This document shows, one piece after another, positions 7,876-14,913 of a DNA stretch of 18,642 bases. The position numbers and the translations under genes were made by a program. The stretch is taken from contig JAJYRT010000024.1 in assembly GCA_021793945.1 (NCBI GenBank), positions 1 through 18,642 of the forward strand, in the 5' to 3' direction. Each line of letters begins with the position of its first letter. Position 1 is the stretch's first letter. Source of the stretch: Thermoplasmata archaeon (GTDB lineage: Archaea > Thermoplasmatota > Thermoplasmata > Thermoplasmatales > Thermoplasmataceae). The notes beneath the pieces were generated by a model. That model did no database searches. It was not told where the DNA came from and worked only from the letters and a program-made list of their open reading frames with translations.

Positions 7876-9800
7876 TGCTTAAGCCCCAGAAGATGGTCAG
7901 GATTAGAGTGATCGCAGCACGGTCGAAGAACCATGACATAGTGTCCGTGCTGCATGACCTCGGCGTCATCCAGATGGAGAGTATATCTGATGATATACGT
8001 CAGGTTCTGTCACCTGTAAAGAATCCGGAGGACTTTTACAGGGCTTCACAGTACCTCCAGAAGATAAGGGGATATGAATCGCAACTGGAACCAAGGCCGG
8101 TTGAGGAAAGGAAATATTTCTCCGGGGTTGAGGATGTATTTTCACAGTATGAGGAACTTGATCTTGAAGGAAAACTTGAACCCTTGAGGAGACAGGAGGA
8201 AGAATTCCTCCAGGACAAGCGGGACCTCGAGAAGAAGCTGGTTGCTGCCAGATTGCTTGCACCCCTGGGGCAGGATCTGTCGGTTTACGATTCCAGGGCT
8301 ATCCGGTGTTTCATCATAAACGGACAGTTCGAGGAGGACTTTCCGGAAATTGTCAGGAAAAACCTTGGAGGGGCAGTGATTCCAATTGACGGTGTTCACA
8401 GCGTTGTATCAGTTCTAAGGGACAAGACGGAAAACCTTGCCAGGTATGCAGAAGAGAATGAGATTGCCATCGAGCTAGTACCGGAAATGAGCGGTACTCC
8501 TCAGTCATACATTGAGAGAATAGACGCCAGACTCAAGGGGATAGATACCTACCTCAAGACAATAGAGTCCCAGATAGGCGAACTGTCAGACCAGTACTAC
8601 GTCAAGGTGGCCCAGATCAGGGAGCAACTGGAAATTGAAACCAAGCTTTTCGAAGTGGTCGAGAAATTCGGAAGCACCGAAGACTCATTCGCAATGGAGG
8701 GCTGGGTCCCACAGAAATCTCTCGCAACGATTGACCAGGCCCTTAAGAGGGTCTCAGACGACAGGTATTTGCTGAGCACGGTGGAAACAAAGGAAGAACC
8801 GCCGACAATGCTTTTCAACCCAAAGAGGGCAAGGCTCTTTGAGTTCTTCATAAGGTTCTATTCCCTTCCACAGGAATCAGAATTTGATCCAACCCTGATA
8901 TTTGCAATCGTGTTTCCAATATTCTTCGGGCTAATGGTCGGAGATTTCGGTTATGGCCTCGTAATCCTGCTGATATCTCTATGGATACTGAGGAAACTCA
9001 AGCCCGGTGCAAAGAATCACGTGCCCCGTAAACTTAAGAAATTTGTATCCACCATAATGAGCAAGAACTCTCTTGGAGTACTTGCCAGGGCGCTTATACC
9101 TGCTTCCAGTTCAGCGATCGTCTTTGGGCTGATATTCAACAACTTCTTTGGCTTCCAGGTGCTCCCCTATACGCTTGTAGATGTCCAACCATCCCTGTCA
9201 AAGCTGCTCCTTCTGTCAGGATACATCGGGCTCATAATGGTTTCATTCGGCCTGGTACTTGGTTTCATAAATGAACTCTCACACGGGCACAAGAAGGGAG
9301 CGGCGGGAAAGATCGGCTGGCTGGCGCTCGCTCTCGGTGCAGCGATATTCGGGCTTAATCTGATCCACCACGCATCATCATCTCCTACACAGTATCTTGC
9401 AATAGGAATGATCATAGCCGGTTTCATAACAATAGTAGTGACAGAAGGAGGGAACGGAATTGTGGAAATCCCCTCCATAGTCAGCCACATACTTTCATAC
9501 ACCAGGATTGTAGGCATTCTCATGGCTTCAGTGATACTTGCATACATGGTCGATCTCCCCTTCCACAGCACATTCCATTCTTTGTCCGGCCTAGTCATCT
9601 CCGTGGTTCTGCTTATAGTTGGACAGATTTTCAACCTGGTGATTGCCGTTTTTGAGCCGGGAATACAGGGGGCACGACTTCTCTATGTTGAGTTTTTCTC
9701 CAAGTTCTACAGGGGAAACGGCAGACCATTCAGGCCATTCTCCACGAAGAGGAAGTACACAGTCAGGCAGTACGAGTCAGAATTAGTGTCAAGAGAGTGA
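7875..9800 (+). CDS. atpI: A-type ATP synthase subunit I (membrane stator, a-subunit)
   Basis: The membrane stator that carries the proton half-channels and anchors the peripheral stalks; 641 residues, typical length. Residues 1-~330 are cytoplasmic and rich in coiled coil, starting MLKPQKMVRIRVIAARSKNH. From ~340 come the membrane helices: FPIFFGLMVGDFGYG (348-361), ~410-430, ~445-465, ~480-497, ~508-522, 537-560 and 572-593. The helix HILSYTRIVGILMASVILAY carries the essential arginine (Arg544) facing the c-ring Glu, and RLLYVEFFSKFY (601-612) is the conserved ending. TGATG couples it to atpH. It is the last gene of the operon; no clear terminator hairpin follows. Confidence 0.95.
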   Translation: MLKPQKMVRIRVIAARSKNHDIVSVLHDLGVIQMESISDDIRQVLSPVKNPEDFYRASQYLQKIRGYESQLEPRPVEERKYFSGVEDVFSQYEELDLEGKLEPLRRQEEEFLQDKRDLEKKLVAARLLAPLGQDLSVYDSRAIRCFIINGQFEEDFPEIVRKNLGGAVIPIDGVHSVVSVLRDKTENLARYAEENEIAIELVPEMSGTPQSYIERIDARLKGIDTYLKTIESQIGELSDQYYVKVAQIREQLEIETKLFEVVEKFGSTEDSFAMEGWVPQKSLATIDQALKRVSDDRYLLSTVETKEEPPTMLFNPKRARLFEFFIRFYSLPQESEFDPTLIFAIVFPIFFGLMVGDFGYGLVILLISLWILRKLKPGAKNHVPRKLKKFVSTIMSKNSLGVLARALIPASSSAIVFGLIFNNFFGFQVLPYTLVDVQPSLSKLLLLSGYIGLIMVSFGLVLGFINELSHGHKKGAAGKIGWLALALGAAIFGLNLIHHASSSPTQYLAIGMIIAGFITIVVTEGGNGIVEIPSIVSHILSYTRIVGILMASVILAYMVDLPFHSTFHSLSGLVISVVLLIVGQIFNLVIAVFEPGIQGARLLYVEFFSKFYRGNGRPFRPFSTKRKYTVRQYESELVSRE

Positions 9801-9894
9801 ACCCCATGTCCGGAAGACCCGTACTGTGATATTTCTCCAGTGCAAGGCAACTTTCTTCGTTTAGTTGGCAAGTTGTTACTGCTTGCTTGTATCA

Positions 9895-9912
9895 ATTACA
9901 TAAAGTAATGTA
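9895..9912. promoter_or_regulatory. overlapping AT-rich palindromes upstream of the ABC exporter
   Basis: ATTAC-ataaa-GTAAT (9895-9909) overlaps TACAT-aaagta-ATGTA (9897-9912) in the 172-nt gap after atpI. The TTACATAAA core could also be a TATA box, giving a leader of about 45-50 nt before the ATG at 9973. Apart from this and a GGGAG at 9956-9960, I see nothing in the gap. Confidence 0.3.
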
Positions 9913-9972
9913 TCAGTGTGGAAATTATGGTAGAACCCATAAGCACCTGAAAGTCGGGAGATAATGAATTAA

Positions 9973-10911
9973 ATGCCTACTTTGGAAACTGTACAACTGA
10001 CCAAGAAGTATGGGAATTTCACGGCGCTGGATCATCTTGATCTGAAAATGGAAGGGGCCAAGTGCGTTGGATTTTTGGGACCCAACGGTGCTGGCAAGAC
10101 CACTACCCTGAAGTTGCTGTCTGACATGATATATCCCACGGAGGGGGAATGCTACATCAACGGTATTCCGGTAAAGTCAAACAGGAAACTGGCGCTTGCC
10201 GACGCCGGTGTCCTCATCGAGACTCCGGAAATCTATCCTTCTCTCACCCCGAGGGAAGCGCTGACCATGATTGCCGATCTAAGGGGAATACCATCCAGTG
10301 AGAGGAAGACAAGAATAGATGAAGTGCTGGAAGAAGTGAAGATGTCTGAATGGGCTGATCAGAGAGTCGGCAAGTTTTCCAAGGGAATGAAGCAGAGAAT
10401 AAACGTGGCTGCATCCCTGGTGCACGACCCTGATATAATCATACTAGATGAACCGGCTACCGGACTGGACCCCAGGGGAATGGCAGAGATCAGGCAGATA
10501 GTCAGGGGACTGAAGAAGCGTGACAGGCTCATCTTCATGAGCAGCCACATACTCCAGGAGGTCACTGATGTATGCGACGAGGTAGCCCTGATCAATAAGG
10601 GAAAGCTAATCTTTTACGACACTCTCGCAAACGTGACAGCAAGATTTGCTGACGGCAACTACTCCGTGGACGTTGCGCTCTCGAGAGAAGCCAACAAAGA
10701 TGTGGCCAGGGAAGTGGAAACAATCAAGAACGTCACCTCGTGTGAAATCCTTGACAAGAACCGTCTCCGCATAACCTTCAAGGGAGGGCCCAAGGCACAG
10801 CAGGAACTGCTGGAAAGCATGGTAAAGCTGCACCTGGGCATGTTGAGCTTTGCCGATTCAGCGGGAACACTGGAAGAAGTTTATCTCAGTGAGATTGAAA
10901 GGGGGGACTGA
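9973..10911 (+). CDS. ABC transporter ATP-binding protein (ABC-2/drug-export type)
   Basis: A 312-residue ATPase that would power the permease encoded next to it. All core motifs are present: Walker A GPNGAGKTT (36-44), signature FSKGMKQR (135-142), Walker B DIIILDEP (154-161) with D-loop GLDPRG, and the switch His192 in SSHIL. The Q-loop position reads VLIETPEIYPSLT (Glu in place of Gln), common in the NatA/DrrA-type branch. About 90 residues beyond the nucleotide-binding domain form the extra C-terminal region seen in that branch. The start is ATG 9973, with GGGAG 12 nt upstream; a nearer ATG at 9964 is followed at once by TAA. Substrate cannot be inferred. Confidence 0.92.
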   Translation: MPTLETVQLTKKYGNFTALDHLDLKMEGAKCVGFLGPNGAGKTTTLKLLSDMIYPTEGECYINGIPVKSNRKLALADAGVLIETPEIYPSLTPREALTMIADLRGIPSSERKTRIDEVLEEVKMSEWADQRVGKFSKGMKQRINVAASLVHDPDIIILDEPATGLDPRGMAEIRQIVRGLKKRDRLIFMSSHILQEVTDVCDEVALINKGKLIFYDTLANVTARFADGNYSVDVALSREANKDVAREVETIKNVTSCEILDKNRLRITFKGGPKAQQELLESMVKLHLGMLSFADSAGTLEEVYLSEIERGD

Positions 10912-10915
10912 TCAA

Positions 10916-11806
10916 ATGGAAATTGACACACTAAACGAAGAAGGAATGAAGTACACAACCCGGCTCAAGGTTCCGGGCACAATACAGCAGATACCGAGGC
11001 TCGCCAGATACCAGATAAGCGAGTACTTGCATTCAAAGAGGTTCATTGCCCTCGTCGCCATTGTGGTTGCCATAGGTGCCATATTCTCATTCATAATGAA
11101 TTACTACAGGTCTACCGCGATAACAGACGCCGTCTCGTTCTACAGTTCCAGCTGGGCGGGGGGTGTCACATTTATCATAGTTCTCTCAGCGGTTTTCTTT
11201 GGAGGGGACTCAATCGCCGGAGAATTCCAGAACAAGACCGGTTATTTCCTGATGAGTGCTCCGATCAGGAGATCAACGGTATACGTGGGGAAGTTCATAG
11301 CTGCCTTCCTCTCTTCCTTTGTCATTGTTCTCATTTTCCTGCTGATAATGATTGCCAACGGGGCATATTATTTTGGCGAGAACGCGTTTCCATGGCAGTT
11401 GGGGGCGTCCCTTCTGTTTTCGCTGGCATATCTTCTTGCAGTCCTGGGAACAACATTCTTTTTTAGTTCACTCTTCAAGACGAGTTCCTATGGATTTGTA
11501 CTGACAGCAATACTTTTCCTGATTGGTTTTTCTCTACTTCAGACAGTTGTCACCGGGTTTGCCAAGACAGAGCCGTGGATGGTCATCTCGTATGCCCAGG
11601 GCGTCATAGGCCAGGTGTTTAACTCACCCATCAACTGGGGACTTTCCGCAACTGTGAGCACCACAAAATTTAGGACTCCGTCTGGAATAGGTACTTTGAC
11701 CACCTATTCGCCAGGAATCGCAGAGGGGATACTCATCATGCTTTGCTACTTCGTCCTTACCTCAATTGCAGGACTGTTCCTGTTCGAGAGGGAGGAATTC
11801 ACGTAG
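10916..11806 (+). CDS. ABC-2 type transporter permease
   Basis: The membrane partner of the preceding ATPase; 296 residues with about six helices (roughly 42-61, 80-96, 124-147, 162-183, 190-211, 270-290). Between helices 2 and 3, GGDSIAGEFQNKTGYFLMSA then PIRRSTVYVGKF is the classical ABC-2 signature (D.I..E...GT..yLLs.PI.R....GK), the coupling region facing the ATPase. The start is ATG 10916, 4 nt after the ATPase stop, with GGGGGG at 10901-10906. An upstream in-frame start at 10850 lies wholly inside the ATPase gene and is rejected. Known relatives export drugs, ions, lipids or peptides. Confidence 0.9.
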   Translation: MEIDTLNEEGMKYTTRLKVPGTIQQIPRLARYQISEYLHSKRFIALVAIVVAIGAIFSFIMNYYRSTAITDAVSFYSSSWAGGVTFIIVLSAVFFGGDSIAGEFQNKTGYFLMSAPIRRSTVYVGKFIAAFLSSFVIVLIFLLIMIANGAYYFGENAFPWQLGASLLFSLAYLLAVLGTTFFFSSLFKTSSYGFVLTAILFLIGFSLLQTVVTGFAKTEPWMVISYAQGVIGQVFNSPINWGLSATVSTTKFRTPSGIGTLTTYSPGIAEGILIMLCYFVLTSIAGLFLFEREEFT

Positions 11807-11836
11807 TTAGTCTGCAACAGGTAGAGTATCCATCAA

Positions 11837-11846
11837 CTATTTCATA
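11837..11846 (+). promoter_or_regulatory. TATA-like element for the NfeD-like gene
   Basis: CTATTTCATA is centred about 25 nt before the ATG at 11866. No purine-rich ribosome-binding site precedes that ATG, which suggests a leaderless transcript. Confidence 0.4.
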
Positions 11847-11865
11847 ATGGAAGACCTTTCCTTCC

Positions 11866-12162
11866 ATGGCTGGTCTTCCGGTTATTCTAGTGGTGGCCAT
11901 CGCACTGGCATGTCTTTTCATAGGGGCCTGGCTGGGCAGGCTGCTGACGCTTTACCCCAGGAAACAGAAGCCGTTTACCGGTTTCGAAAACATGATCGGA
12001 AAGATCGGAACCGTGACGCATGCCAATGGAAACAGCCTGGTGGTAAGATACAGCAACATGGAATGGAACGCGGATCTGAAGGAAGACAGTTCAGCGGCGG
12101 TAGGTGAGAGCGTGCTCATCACGGAAGTACATGGGAACAGGCTCACCGTGAAGAAACCTTAG
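11866..12162 (+). CDS. short NfeD-like membrane protein (TM anchor plus OB-fold)
   Basis: A 98-residue protein. Residues 3-24 (LPVILVVAIALACLFIGAWL) form one membrane helix. Residues ~42-98 fit the small beta-barrel at the end of NfeD proteins: MIGKIGTVTHANGNSLVVRY, then MEWNAD, then VGESVLITEVHGNRLTVKKP, matching the family run G..G.v..l...G.v.v.g..W.A......i..G..V.V..v.g..L.V. It lacks the ClpP-like protease domain of long NfeD and the usual stomatin partner gene. Proteins of this type assist membrane quality control or protease function in other prokaryotes; the role here is inferred. An overlapping ORF from 11847 in another frame is a shadow. Confidence 0.72.
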   Translation: MAGLPVILVVAIALACLFIGAWLGRLLTLYPRKQKPFTGFENMIGKIGTVTHANGNSLVVRYSNMEWNADLKEDSSAAVGESVLITEVHGNRLTVKKP

Positions 12163-12176
12163 GCATGGATTTCAAA

Positions 12177-12186
12177 CTTTTATAAT
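12177..12186 (+). promoter_or_regulatory. TATA box for the epimerase-like gene
   Basis: CTTTTATAAT is centred about 24 nt upstream of the ATG at 12205, within the 42-nt gap after the NfeD-like gene. Initiation would fall on or next to the start codon, implying a leaderless mRNA. The AGGAAG next to the ATG is too close to act as a Shine-Dalgarno site. Confidence 0.55.
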
Positions 12187-12204
12187 CCTGCAGCATACAG
12201 GAAG

Positions 12205-13116
12205 ATGCCTGACAGAGCAGTGATTTTCGGGGGAACAGGCGCTATCGGGAGCTCCATGGGAAGGGCAATGAAAGCCTCAGGATGGGAGGTAGTGGTCGTC
12301 TCAAGAGGCGGGAAGGGAGAAAAACTGCCTTTCGCGGATCGTATCGTTTTGCTGAGGAATACTGAAGAGATTGTAAGGGAAATTTCCGGTTCAGCTGCCG
12401 TCCTTAACTTTTCCGGAGCCTCCATAAACGAGACCAGGAAACTCAGGGTTATAGAGGAGAGCAGGGTGGCGTTTACTTCCAGAGTTGTGGAATTGATAGG
12501 AAAGTCTGGGCCAAGGCCGGGAGTTTTCGTGAACGGCTCTGCAATCGGTTATTATGGAGCAGAGAAAAAGGACGACATCAAGTTCACCGAGGAAAGTCCG
12601 CCGGGCAAGGATTTCTGGGGAAGCATGGTCAGCAGGTGGGAAGGGGAGGCAATGAAAGCTTCCCAGTTTGGGGTAAGGACAGTGAACGTGAGGACCTCCA
12701 TATTCCTCGACACTGAGTCAGGTACACTTGCGGAGCTCATTCCCCTCTTCAGGAAGCATTTCGGAGGTTACGTGAAACCTGGGAGGCAGTGGGTATCATG
12801 GATACACAGGGACGACGAGGTGGCACTGATAATGGAATGCATAAGGAACGAGAGCATTTCAGGCCCGATAAATGCCTCTTCCCCAAACCCGGTAAGAATG
12901 AAAGACTTCACCGGTGCAATAGGAAAGAAGCTGGGCAGGTCTGCATGGTTTCCTATTCCCGGATTCGCGGTGAGGATGAAGTTTGGGAAGTCGGCCCCGC
13001 TCATTGTTAACGGGGCGGCCGCAATCCCGGACAAGGCCGAAGAAATCGGGTTCAAGTTCAGGTATCCCATGATAGACATGGCACTCTCATCCCTGATCTC
13101 AAGGAACAAGCACTAG
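12205..13116 (+). CDS. NAD(P)-binding epimerase-like protein, TIGR01777/YfcH (SDR39U1) family
   Basis: A 303-residue atypical extended short-chain dehydrogenase-like protein. The Rossmann loop is GGTGAIG (9-15), a variant of the GGTGFIG signature. Later landmarks of this family are VLNFSGASIN (67-75), SAIGYYG (112-118), the WEGEA motif (145-149), and GRQWVSWIHRDDEVALIM (193-210). The C-terminal ~50 residues form the small extra domain seen in the family. The physiological substrate of these proteins is unknown, so only the fold and probable nucleotide binding are supported. It is probably monocistronic, and its TAG shares bases with the stop of the convergent methyltransferase gene. Confidence 0.88.
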   Translation: MPDRAVIFGGTGAIGSSMGRAMKASGWEVVVVSRGGKGEKLPFADRIVLLRNTEEIVREISGSAAVLNFSGASINETRKLRVIEESRVAFTSRVVELIGKSGPRPGVFVNGSAIGYYGAEKKDDIKFTEESPPGKDFWGSMVSRWEGEAMKASQFGVRTVNVRTSIFLDTESGTLAELIPLFRKHFGGYVKPGRQWVSWIHRDDEVALIMECIRNESISGPINASSPNPVRMKDFTGAIGKKLGRSAWFPIPGFAVRMKFGKSAPLIVNGAAAIPDKAEEIGFKFRYPMIDMALSSLISRNKH

Positions 13117-14234
13117 ACGGGCTTCTGAAACAGGAAGATGTACTCATGCTTGAACAGGTAGAAACCTCCAAGCAGCGCCCTGTAACGCCATAGCTCTTCC
13201 TGCCTTCTCTTCCCCCTTGTCGCGTCATAGTTCTTGACTATCACGGATTTCAGCAACATCCCCCTTTCCTGGACGACGCTCATCGCCCTGAAACCAAGGG
13301 GAATCCACTCACCTCCAGTGTACTTGTCTCCTATGACAAGGGCAAGATACCTTCCCCTGTCCAGGACATTTATGCATTTTTCTGCCACATTCCCTAACCC
13401 ATTGAGGAAGGCATCCAGCGAAGTGGAGTTGGAAAGATCTCCGCGGTTGTCGGTGAACTTTATGATGTCCCAGTAGGGAGGGTGCATGATCACAAGCTGG
13501 ACGGAACCTGCCCCTCTTGACTTTAACATGCTCGGGAAATCAACAAGGGAGCTGTCCCCTAACGTAGTGCCTGCATACACACCATACGGGTTTTCGCTTT
13601 TTTCAAGGTTCCTCGCGGCCAGGTCGACAGCGTCCTGTGAGAGATCAACCCCTATGCAGTTCCTGCCAAGTCTGAGCGACTCTATGAGGGTGGTGCCACT
13701 TCCCGAGAAGGGGTCCAGGACCCAGTCACCCTTCTTTGTGAATCTCTTCATCAACTGGCGAGGGATCTGAGGTACGAAGTTTCCCCAGTACCCAGCATTG
13801 TGAGTTCCGGACCGGTCCCTGTTTTCCAGTATCCAGAGGCTATCGGTTATCAGATCGTCAAGCTCCTTCCACCTATTGAGGTTCAGATCGTTTATCTTTC
13901 CCTCCCTTACTACGGTCAGGCTCTTCACCAGTCTGTCAATGTAATACCGGGCTCTCTCGACCGTGTATGCTTCATAAGCCTGTCTCAACTCTTCAGCTAT
14001 AAACGCTGAGTCTGGCAGGTCCAAGAGATCGCGCTCCTCCCGCAGGGATGAAATCTCCCTCCTTATTTCACCAACCGTTTCCAGATTTCTTATCTTCCTG
14101 AGGGAGTCAACAAGTGGGCCTGAAGAGAGCATGTAACCATCGTTGGCTGGCACTTCGGTTTCCTCCTGGGCCTTTCCGGTCATCCTTCTTGTAGTCGCAC
14201 TGAGGTATTGAGACTTGCCGGTATCCCAGTTCAA
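13113..14234 (-). CDS. DNA methyltransferase, amino (m4C or m6A) type, apparently orphan
   Basis: A 373-residue enzyme predicted to transfer a methyl group from S-adenosylmethionine to an exocyclic amino group in DNA. The SAM-binding motif is LDPFSGSGTTLIES (173-186), preceded by YWGNFVPQIPRQLMKRF (motif X-like, 149-165) and followed by GVDLS. The catalytic motif IV is HPPYWDIIKF (251-260) and comes after motif I, the alpha/gamma-type order. HPPY replaces the usual DPPY/SPPY, so base specificity cannot be read off. The start is uncertain: TTG 14234 directly follows an in-frame TGA, and ATG 14183 is an alternative 17 codons in. The first ~90 residues look unconserved and helical. No restriction endonuclease is recognisable nearby. 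Confidence 0.88.
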   Translation of the reverse strand: MNWDTGKSQYLSATTRRMTGKAQEETEVPANDGYMLSSGPLVDSLRKIRNLETVGEIRREISSLREERDLLDLPDSAFIAEELRQAYEAYTVERARYYIDRLVKSLTVVREGKINDLNLNRWKELDDLITDSLWILENRDRSGTHNAGYWGNFVPQIPRQLMKRFTKKGDWVLDPFSGSGTTLIESLRLGRNCIGVDLSQDAVDLAARNLEKSENPYGVYAGTTLGDSSLVDFPSMLKSRGAGSVQLVIMHPPYWDIIKFTDNRGDLSNSTSLDAFLNGLGNVAEKCINVLDRGRYLALVIGDKYTGGEWIPLGFRAMSVVQERGMLLKSVIVKNYDATRGKRRQEELWRYRALLGGFYLFKHEYIFLFQKPV

Positions 14235-14259
14235 TCACGCATATGGAACATCCGCAATT

Positions 14260-14913
14260 CTATGAAATGGTGAATTTCTCTGGCACTGGAATGCCTACAA
14301 AGGAAGCAAGCTGGAAGGGATGCAGGAACCTGTCATTCCTGAAACTCATCCTGTTCCCGCCAACAAGCCTCAGCTTCGACTTCCCCCTGGTCCTGAATTC
14401 CCTCAATTCAATTCTCAAAACGTCCAGGAGTTCTCTCACCCTTTCCTTCGTACCGTTGGCCAGTATTGAGATGCCAAAGGAGTAACGCCTTTTCCCAAGC
14501 TTCCTGGCGGAGGAGATCGAAACGCTGTAATCCATATCCATCCTGCCCAGCGAGGAAGGCATGTGTATTACCGATCTCAGGAAGGAGGGGTGAAAGTACT
14601 CAGGGTTCCCCTTTCCGTAGGGAAGAATAGACATTCTAACCCCGGTTAACACTGCAGGCTGTTCTTCTTCAGCAATGGTTCCATAGGTCAGGGCGAAGAA
14701 GGATGAGATCCTGTCAACACCTTCGTTGTCAATGGCTCCAACATAGTACTGCACCTTCCTGTTTCTCACCTGGATCCTAAACATGTGCGTGCGACCTGCA
14801 GGGGGGATCAGGAGAAAGGAATGAGCCCGAAACGCTGCCAGGTCCAGCATTCCAGGTTCAACGGTGAACCTGAGCCTGCGCCACTGGAGTTCTTCAGGTC
14901 TATTGGCGGCCAA
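14260..14913 (-). CDS. uncharacterised protein resembling the N-terminal region of HerA/VirB4-type ATPases, no motor domain
   Basis: A 217-residue soluble protein with no Walker motifs. The order of elements, an FRIQVRNRKVQYYVGAI strand pair, a helix reading DRISSFFALTYGTIAEEE, then MDMDYSVSISSARK, a helix KERVRELLDVLRIELREF and a final HPFQLASFVGIP, resembles the region before the ATPase domain in archaeal HerA/VirB4-like proteins (the late element is usually .eELA.l.hlP). The protein ends where the motor domain would begin. This is pattern recognition, not alignment. The TTG start at 14913 immediately follows the oxidoreductase TGA in the same frame, with GGGAG and AAGG 9-12 nt upstream inside that gene. 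It is 25 nt upstream of the methyltransferase, likely the same operon. Confidence 0.6.
   Translation of the reverse strand: MAANRPEELQWRRLRFTVEPGMLDLAAFRAHSFLLIPPAGRTHMFRIQVRNRKVQYYVGAIDNEGVDRISSFFALTYGTIAEEEQPAVLTGVRMSILPYGKGNPEYFHPSFLRSVIHMPSSLGRMDMDYSVSISSARKLGKRRYSFGISILANGTKERVRELLDVLRIELREFRTRGKSKLRLVGGNRMSFRNDRFLHPFQLASFVGIPVPEKFTIS

Noticed and set aside
10850..10915. Upstream start for the ABC permease at 10850
   Set aside because: The extra 22 residues lie in the 3' end of the ATPase gene in another frame; ATG 10916 has a strong purine-rich site and gives a normal permease.
11847..12107. 86-aa ORF overlapping the NfeD-like gene
   Set aside because: Low-complexity, Ser/Gly/Arg-rich translation in a different frame, while the 11866 frame gives a membrane helix plus a recognisable OB-fold.
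14260..14913. Restriction endonuclease partner for the methyltransferase
   Set aside because: No PD-(D/E)XK, HNH or GIY-YIG motif seen; the sequence looks more like an ATPase N-terminal region.
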